Source: Candidatus Latescibacterota bacterium (GTDB lineage Bacteria; Latescibacterota; UBA2968; UBA8231). From it: a stretch of DNA of 27,401 nt. The notes under the pieces were generated by a model. The model saw only the letters and a list, made by a program, of their open reading frames with translations. It ran no database searches and was not told the origin of the DNA. Below, piece after piece: positions 22,016 to 27,401 of this stretch. Position numbers and translations under genes: made by a program. Location of the stretch: assembly GCA_022826515.1 (NCBI GenBank), contig JAJDUT010000079.1, positions 1 through 27,401 on the forward strand. Direction: 5' to 3'. Every line of letters begins with the position of its first letter. Position 1 is the stretch's first letter.

Positions 22016-24490
22016 TTATACACATTCAAAGACCAAGCGGCACTCCTCTCGCAGAGCATCCGGTCGATAAATGTGAGGGAGGCCATCGTCCGTTTCTTCA
22101 GACACAATGGCTTGTGGCATTTCTTTGACCGTGTTTGAGCATACGATGTGGAAACAGTCTAAATGGCCAAAGAAAAAGTCAAAATAAGGATCGCTATTCT
22201 CCATGACCTTATGGCGTAACACTTCACTTGGCACATTGGCTTCCGTCAGTGCTGGCGTACCGATGCTGATACCGTGGAATTCCACGGGGAGCCATCCAAA
22301 ATCTGCGATGAAGACCTCAGCCCACGTATGCCCAAACACCACTTCGTTATACGTCCGGTTCTCGTACTGGTTCGGCCCGCTAGGATTGACCGCTATGGCC
22401 CCAGTTTGCTCTCGGGCTGGTATTTTTTGCAAGCGACAAAGAGCAATAAAGGCACGAGCCAACGTAATACAATGTCCGCCGTCGTCTGTCAGTGCTTTTA
22501 GGGTGCTACATTTAGAGCATTGGCAGTTATCTTTGGTTTTCTTGAAATGCTTGTTTTTAGCCAAATAATCATATAAAAGACGGGCTTTTTCCAAGTCACT
22601 CGATCCTTCGTCTATACCCACATCCTCCCAACAACGACGGACGAGTGGATGTTCTACCAAGGATTCATCGACCGTAGTGTAGTACTCGAACTGTTCGGGA
22701 GTGGGTGCCCCTGTTGATCGATCCATTACTCTCGCATGAGCCGTCAATTCGCACACGTAAGAAAACGTATATGCCTCACCGGAACTGAAATCACAAACGA
22801 TAGGATAGCCATAGAAGAAACCGGCGTGTGGCAAAAAGTGTTCTTGCATTTCCATAGGACTGCAAGACAGTAGCTTTATATCGGTCTGAAAGTCAGTAGC
22901 TATTGGGTAGGGCAGAAATATCCGCACATTATGTATTGCGTCTTCGACAGCCGACAAAGTGAAGGTGTACGTCAACCGCAAACGCTGGTGCTCCATAGCC
23001 GGATGAAGCGCACCATTTTTTCGGTGAATGAAGAACGAGCGCATCTCCGCACGCGCCTCGTAATCACACGCAAAAAAGCGAGTGTCGTTGTCGTATAGCC
23101 AATTCCACGAATCGAAACGATCGTACCAGATGCCATCTGGTCTCACTTCATGCGGCATCTGGCGATTGCGTCCATTTACGAGTATCGCTTCAATTTGCTC
23201 GTCATTGAGCACCGTGCTCACCGACAACTGCCGCGCAAAGTCGCGGTGGCTCATCTGGTACTGCGGATCGAGTTGATCTTCTTCTGTGCGACTCATCCAG
23301 TACCCATCGACTATATCCGCGACGCGATGGGCGTCCTGCCATTGTTGTATTTCGGTGGCAAAAGTACGGCATCGTCGAGCGAAGATTGCATAGTGATTTA
23401 ACACGCCCTCTACACTTTGGACGAGTGCCGTCGGTCGGGTGAAGTCTCGGTAGCTCAACTTGACACCCAACCCTAGGGCTTGTAGGCGATCGCTGAAGTA
23501 GTCTTGCGGCTCATTCGTAGGCAACCCAATGACGGGTATGCCCTTGAACAGAGCTTGGTAGAAGAAACCGGGATCGCCGCCGCCAGCAAAAATGGCCGCT
23601 TGGGAGGCGGCCTGTCGCACAAAACTCGGATCAACGATCTGGCAGTTTTCTATCGAGTCAATACGCACTCCAACAGGTGGAACCACCCACTGTCGAATCC
23701 CCTGCCTCCCTAACCTTTGCAAAGCCTCTTGAATAGAGACCCAATCGGCTCCCAACGTGCTGAGATTCCAGTACACCCCCTCCCTCCCTACATCATCTTG
23801 CTCCTCTGCATCGATCTCCTCCAGCAACGGTCCTACAAAGGAGTAATTGTCAGGCATCTCTGGCCGCAGTGGATGAACCGCTGGAATATCGCAGAGTAGA
23901 TACATGGCCCTAAATGTCGCCCCACAAGGCCATTCTCGATGGGTGATACGTCCGATTATGGCCTCCCAAGTACGCACAAACTCAGGCGCGTGATTCGAGT
24001 ACGAGTATTCGGGTATATTGTATGCCGACGTTATACAAACCACATCAATCCCCACCAACGCCGACGTTACCCGCATTGTGGGGCGAGAATCTACGATAGC
24101 AAAGTCGGGCTTCAAGCGGCTAATCAACGCCCGCTCGGCTTCCACACTTTGCTGGATGGCCGAGTCGTAGTCTGCTTCATTGGTGCCAAAATCCAGCACT
24201 GATCCCAAGTCTTGTATCGGCGTGGCAAGGTCGTGCAGTGCGAAACCCTCTTGCTGGACTTGATCGGTAAACGGACCCGTGCCCGCAAACCCGACGCGGT
24301 ACCCTCGGCCCCGGAGCGTCTTGCCCACCACCAAAGCACGATGCACGGAAACGCTATCAAAGCCGTGAAAAAAGATTAATATGGAAGATCGATCTCGACC
24401 TAAACGACGCGAGCATTCCTTTTCCTCAAGCCGTCTGATGATCTTGAAAAGTCCGGTTAATATCCGGTGCTGTATCGCTTTGAGCATCAT
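22016..24490 (-). CDS. GT-B glycosyltransferase fused to a transglutaminase-like domain
   Basis: This 824-residue protein joins two enzymes. Residues about 35-410 form a GT-B glycosyltransferase of the UGT/MurG kind: ILIFFHGFDSVSVHRALVVG at the start, and a donor site AIFAGGGDPGFFYQALFKGI then PVIGLPTNEPQDYF. Residues about 480-640 are beta-rich, and about 640-780 form a transglutaminase-like cysteine-enzyme core: DDGGHCITLARAF with Cys674, GHTWAEVF with His721, and GWLPVEF, where Glu737 stands in the place usually held by the catalytic Asp. A CQCSKC cluster precedes the core. ATG 24490 has AAAGGA 4 bases upstream; the next ATG at 24487 has better spacing. It lies 8 bases after the TPR gene and 13 before the GT2 gene. 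Both domains acting on one protein or peptide substrate is an inference. Confidence 0.78.
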   Translation of the reverse strand: MMLKAIQHRILTGLFKIIRRLEEKECSRRLGRDRSSILIFFHGFDSVSVHRALVVGKTLRGRGYRVGFAGTGPFTDQVQQEGFALHDLATPIQDLGSVLDFGTNEADYDSAIQQSVEAERALISRLKPDFAIVDSRPTMRVTSALVGIDVVCITSAYNIPEYSYSNHAPEFVRTWEAIIGRITHREWPCGATFRAMYLLCDIPAVHPLRPEMPDNYSFVGPLLEEIDAEEQDDVGREGVYWNLSTLGADWVSIQEALQRLGRQGIRQWVVPPVGVRIDSIENCQIVDPSFVRQAASQAAIFAGGGDPGFFYQALFKGIPVIGLPTNEPQDYFSDRLQALGLGVKLSYRDFTRPTALVQSVEGVLNHYAIFARRCRTFATEIQQWQDAHRVADIVDGYWMSRTEEDQLDPQYQMSHRDFARQLSVSTVLNDEQIEAILVNGRNRQMPHEVRPDGIWYDRFDSWNWLYDNDTRFFACDYEARAEMRSFFIHRKNGALHPAMEHQRLRLTYTFTLSAVEDAIHNVRIFLPYPIATDFQTDIKLLSCSPMEMQEHFLPHAGFFYGYPIVCDFSSGEAYTFSYVCELTAHARVMDRSTGAPTPEQFEYYTTVDESLVEHPLVRRCWEDVGIDEGSSDLEKARLLYDYLAKNKHFKKTKDNCQCSKCSTLKALTDDGGHCITLARAFIALCRLQKIPAREQTGAIAVNPSGPNQYENRTYNEVVFGHTWAEVFIADFGWLPVEFHGISIGTPALTEANVPSEVLRHKVMENSDPYFDFFFGHLDCFHIVCSNTVKEMPQAIVSEETDDGLPHIYRPDALREECRLVFECV

Positions 24491-24498
24491 TTTGTCCT

Positions 24499-25704
24499 TT
24501 ACATTTGGCTGCTCGCCTTCAGCAGCCCTTCTACGAACTCAATTTTGTCGTCTAGCTGAAGTTCGCGGTATAGTTCTAGGGCTTGCCGCCACTGAAGTAA
24601 GGCATCAAAAGGAGCCTGACTCGACGCATAGACCCTCCCCAAACGCACTCTGACGTCGGCTACGGCCTCCAAGTCCGATACTTTCGCAAACAATTGCACC
24701 GCCTGCCGATACGCCTCCTCTGCCGCCTTAAAATTTTCAACATCCATATAGGTATTGCCCAAAACAGCCGCTTGTACCGCGTGGCCTTTGGTGTCGCCAA
24801 TCGCGTCAAACAGTGCCCCCGCCTGCCGAAACAACGCCAAGGCTTCGCGCGTGTCCCCTTTCTCCCACAGCACCTGCCCCAGACCACCTATAGTACGAGC
24901 CTCAAACTGTTTGTGGCCTAATTTTTGTTGGATAGTCAGCGTCCGACGATACATTTCTGCCGCCTCATCAAACCGACCCATCTGTCTATATACGTCGCCT
25001 AAGACACTGTAATGATGCGCCAACCCTGCATCGCGCTGAAGTTGTTCCTCAATCGCAAGGCCCTTTTTGAGGATGGCTTCGGCCTCAGCCAAGCGTTTCT
25101 GGCCGATATAGACCAGACCCAAACCCTGATAGTGGCCGGAAATACCCGGCAGATCGTCGAGTTCCTGGCATACCTTCAGCCCCTGCTGGAAGTAGGCTTC
25201 GGCCTCTTCTGGTTTGTTCTGCCGGAGTGCCAACTGACCCAAGTTGCCGCACTCTTCCGCCCAATAGGCTCTATTGCCGGATGCTTCATGGAGTTGCCGA
25301 GCGCGGATGTGCAACTCTTGCGCTTCTTCAATTTTTCCTTGGAGATGAGCGACAAAGCCTCTATTGCTGTAGTTGACGGCCAGACGCTCCTCATCTCGAA
25401 GTTCCTTGTTGATCTCAAAGGCTTTATTGAGATAGTCAACTGCCTTATCCATCTGTCCCTTGACTTGGTACATAAGCCCCAAGCCGCTGCACGCATCGGC
25501 TTGCAGTTCGCGATCCTGTAACTGCGGTGCTTTCGCAAGGGCTCTTTGATAAAGATCTTCGGCCTTGTCGAGTTCACCTTGTTCTTTGTAATAGCGACCT
25601 AACAGGAGACAAGCCTTCGCTTGAGTGCATTCATCTCGATTTTGTGCAACCCGCGCCTGCTGTATCGCTGCGTCTTGTTCGGGAATTAACGGAATGATTT
25701 CCAT
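24499..25704 (-). CDS. Cytoplasmic TPR protein (kinesin-light-chain/LGN-like repeats)
   Basis: The 401-residue protein has about eight TPR units of roughly 40 residues, typical of the LGN/kinesin-light-chain class. Examples are ACLLLGRYYKEQGELDKAED, CSGLGLMYQVKGQMDKAVDY, CGNLGQLALRQNKPEEAEAY and YSVLGDVYRQMGRFDEAAEM. There is no signal peptide or membrane span, so it should be cytoplasmic and bind a protein or peptide in its concave face. ATG 25704 has AAGGAGG about 12 bases upstream. It lies between a thioredoxin-like gene and the glycosyltransferase-transglutaminase gene with short gaps (21 and 8 bases), so it may deliver a substrate to that fusion enzyme, which is an inference. Confidence 0.85.
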   Translation of the reverse strand: MEIIPLIPEQDAAIQQARVAQNRDECTQAKACLLLGRYYKEQGELDKAEDLYQRALAKAPQLQDRELQADACSGLGLMYQVKGQMDKAVDYLNKAFEINKELRDEERLAVNYSNRGFVAHLQGKIEEAQELHIRARQLHEASGNRAYWAEECGNLGQLALRQNKPEEAEAYFQQGLKVCQELDDLPGISGHYQGLGLVYIGQKRLAEAEAILKKGLAIEEQLQRDAGLAHHYSVLGDVYRQMGRFDEAAEMYRRTLTIQQKLGHKQFEARTIGGLGQVLWEKGDTREALALFRQAGALFDAIGDTKGHAVQAAVLGNTYMDVENFKAAEEAYRQAVQLFAKVSDLEAVADVRVRLGRVYASSQAPFDALLQWRQALELYRELQLDDKIEFVEGLLKASSQM

Positions 25705-25725
25705 ACCTCGTAGTGCCCTCCTTGA

Positions 25726-26256
25726 TTATAGTTTTTGCACGGCTTCCCATACCGAAGGCATCCCTCGCGCAAAGGAAGCGATGGTCCCCTCTTCATTCAC
25801 CACGTAAAACTGCGGCACACCCCCGATCTGATAAGCTCGGGCGACCACACCGGCCGAATCGACCAAAACGGGTATGGCTAGGTCGTGGTTTTCGACGATT
25901 TGATGCACCTCGTCTTTCGTGCCTTGACTGACCAGTAGCAAGTGTTTCTCTTCGGGAAGATCGTACTTTACCAAGTAACTTTCCAAGTCGTTACAATATG
26001 GGCAGGTAGGGGTTACAAAAATCAGCCCTACTTGCTGTCCCTTAAAACGGCTGAGATTGACGTGGCCTCCTTGCACAGAGGGCAATTCAAAGTTAGGGGC
26101 GTCTGTTCCCTCAGACAGAGGCTCAGAACGCTTGGCATCCCCCTCACTCCAGACGATCCCCGCTGGTTCCTCAGACTCGTCCTTGAAAATCAGCGCGAGC
26201 AACAAGACCACGCTGATAAGCCCGGCGATCTTCCAATGCTTTTGATCGGCCATCAT
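25726..26256 (-). CDS. Membrane-anchored thioredoxin-like (TlpA/redoxin) protein 1
   Basis: The 176-residue protein has an N-terminal membrane anchor (KIAGLISVVLLLALIF, 9-24). A redoxin domain follows with NFELPSVQGGHVNLSRFKG, active site CPYC (85-88) in FVTPTCPYC, and the cis-Pro loop GGVPQFYV (145-152). Like TlpA/ResA it should act outside the cytoplasmic membrane in reducing or oxidising disulfides of secreted proteins; direction cannot be told. Two ATGs in tandem (26256, 26253) follow GAGGGGA; they overlap the stop of the next redoxin gene upstream, so the two proteins are made together. Length is normal for the family. Confidence 0.85.
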   Translation of the reverse strand: MMADQKHWKIAGLISVVLLLALIFKDESEEPAGIVWSEGDAKRSEPLSEGTDAPNFELPSVQGGHVNLSRFKGQQVGLIFVTPTCPYCNDLESYLVKYDLPEEKHLLLVSQGTKDEVHQIVENHDLAIPVLVDSAGVVARAYQIGGVPQFYVVNEEGTIASFARGMPSVWEAVQKL

Positions 26257-26807
26257 TCTGTCCCCTCTTTTTTCATTACTTTTTGCGCGGACTGCACAAT
26301 GTTCTCAATCGGAAAGCCTATACCCCTGACAGCCTCGACGATCCTTTGTTCCCCATCCACCAAAAGCGCGGCTGGAAAATTTGTGATGTTGAGATTTTCT
26401 AGCATCAGCGACAGCGTATCTACGGCAATAGGAAAGGTTAAGGCGTGTTCGGTGACCTTTTCCATCATTCCTTCCCGTGTGTTAGCAACCATCAAGATGG
26501 GAATATCTGTAGCCGCTTTCCCTATAATGGGATATATGGTATCACAGGCATCACAATCCGGCAGTGTAAAGACCAGCAGGTGAGATTCACCCCGATACAG
26601 ATGGGTAGAGATCGGATCGCCATCTAACTGTTCAAGTTCGTATTCCGGGACGAGCTTCCCAAGCAGATGATCTAAGCTCGTAGTACTTGGAGTAACGGGA
26701 GGATTGTTGATTTTTGTGGCCAACAATATACTGGTCCCCAAGAGGATGCCCAGCACTGTCGAAAGGAACAGCATTGCCACTTGCGGTTTTGAACGCACAT
26801 CTTCCAT
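26253..26807 (-). CDS. Membrane-anchored thioredoxin-like (TlpA/redoxin) protein 2
   Basis: The 184-residue protein has a membrane anchor (VAMLFLSTVLGILLGTSILL, 10-29), a Pro/Thr-rich linker and a thioredoxin-like domain. The active site is CDAC (85-88) in FTLPDCDAC, and the cis-Pro loop is TNFPAALLVDG (142-152). The acidic Asp in CDAC differs from the CPYC of its neighbour, so the two may have different redox potentials and act as a relay, which is an inference. ATG 26807 follows AAAGGAAAG. It lies 17 bases after the peptidase gene and overlaps the following redoxin gene. Confidence 0.82.
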   Translation of the reverse strand: MEDVRSKPQVAMLFLSTVLGILLGTSILLATKINNPPVTPSTTSLDHLLGKLVPEYELEQLDGDPISTHLYRGESHLLVFTLPDCDACDTIYPIIGKAATDIPILMVANTREGMMEKVTEHALTFPIAVDTLSLMLENLNITNFPAALLVDGEQRIVEAVRGIGFPIENIVQSAQKVMKKEGTE

Positions 26808-26825
26808 CGTGTATCTTTCCTTTCC

Positions 26826-27401
26826 CTAAAACGCATCGAACAACGGCTGAATCCACTGATTGGCTGGCCGGACGATACTACCTGCCCATATCAGAGTTAA
26901 GCCAACACCAACCATCAAAGCCGGCGCGAACGGGAGCGACAGTTCTACTTCTAACTGATCGTTCCATGTGCGAAACAATCCCTTCTTCTGCAGATCTTTT
27001 AGTTGGCGAACTTTCCTGATGGTCAACGGTCTTCCCTTGCGGCCTACGAGATCCTGATCTTCTCTATTCTGCTCACCGAACGAAACCACTTCGACTCGGT
27101 CTTTCTCAGGAGCTTCGTAAATCGACTGGTGTAGCACCATGCCCGGCTGTAAGGCATCAATAGCAACTGGCTGCACAAACTTCTGGTATTCGAGAGCATG
27201 GATATACACATAGACGGTCCGTATGCCCCACAGCACAGCCCACAACACTAGGTAGATCAGGTAGTCCCCGGTGCCAATGGCGCTAAAGACACCTATTACA
27301 AGCCCGGGAACAACCCAAATGATTCGTTGCGATGCCTTGGTCCGATCTTCATGGAGCAAATAGAGCACTGCTCCCACCACACTCGCCTCGGCGAGGGTCA
27401 A
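26826..27401 (-). CDS. Prepilin-peptidase-like GxGD membrane protease (5' end missing)
   Basis: The visible 191 residues are the C-terminal part of an A24-type peptidase, an aspartyl protease that cleaves prepilin-like leader peptides at the membrane. The GxGD motif is AIGTGDYLIYLVL (Asp at visible residue 46), in a membrane span after VPGLVIGVFS. A soluble loop of about 85 residues contains LQPGMVLHQSIYE and many charged residues. A last span with LPFAPALMVGVGLTLIWAG matches the usual PFxP ending of the family. The first catalytic Asp would be upstream of the window edge, so activity cannot be confirmed. No pilin-like gene is in view. It is the first visible gene of the redoxin-TPR-glycosyltransferase run. 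Confidence 0.75.
   Translation of the reverse strand: MTLAEASVVGAVLYLLHEDRTKASQRIIWVVPGLVIGVFSAIGTGDYLIYLVLWAVLWGIRTVYVYIHALEYQKFVQPVAIDALQPGMVLHQSIYEAPEKDRVEVVSFGEQNREDQDLVGRKGRPLTIRKVRQLKDLQKKGLFRTWNDQLEVELSLPFAPALMVGVGLTLIWAGSIVRPANQWIQPLFDAF

Overview
The window looks like a chromosomal stretch of an uncultured, didermic bacterium with moderately high GC. The clues are signal peptides, a lipoprotein, a large outer-membrane-type protein with Asp-rich loops, a surface protein ending in a FlgD/Ig-like domain, DUF4159, and a HerA/NurA pair. This mix is familiar from FCB-related candidate phyla such as Latescibacterota, but that placement is an inference and weakly held. No tRNA, rRNA or CRISPR array was seen.

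Left edge (1-1621, + strand): the tail of an unidentified gene, an ABC-2-type ATPase, a terminator-like hairpin, and a membrane-anchored hendecad-repeat coiled-coil protein. The rest of the window is almost entirely on the minus strand.

1628-7697 (minus): a tight five-gene operon runs STAS-like/winged-helix protein, secreted SH3-like protein, NurA nuclease, HAS-barrel protein, HerA ATPase. It has its own TTGACA promoter and an inverted repeat in the leader. Just upstream is a STAS plus HATPase protein followed at once by a 43-aa single-pass membrane protein with a strong Shine-Dalgarno site. This looks like a DNA-end-processing motor and nuclease under a partner-switch-like control module.

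7847-20953 (minus): a cell-envelope locus. In transcription order it holds a TonB-like/DUF4159 protein, a small STAS protein, a discoidin-like/FlgD-Ig surface protein, an 874-aa outer-membrane-type protein, a 1040-aa TPR protein, a lipoprotein and an FG-GAP protein. The last is joined to a truncated second copy of the DUF4159 gene, so two direct repeats of about 780 bp bracket the module. A REP-associated tyrosine transposase with three 28-bp perfect palindromes sits between two envelope genes. A fourth palindrome with the same scaffold but different arms lies without a transposase at 17619-17646.

20950-27401 (minus): a run of tightly packed genes holds a GxGD prepilin-peptidase-like membrane protease (cut by the window edge), two membrane-anchored CxxC thioredoxin-like proteins, a TPR protein, an unusual GT-B glycosyltransferase/transglutaminase-like fusion, and a GT2 glycosyltransferase. 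It reads straight into the DUF4159 gene with a 4-nt stop/start overlap. The set suggests processing, redox folding and glycosylation of an exported substrate, but no precursor is visible here.
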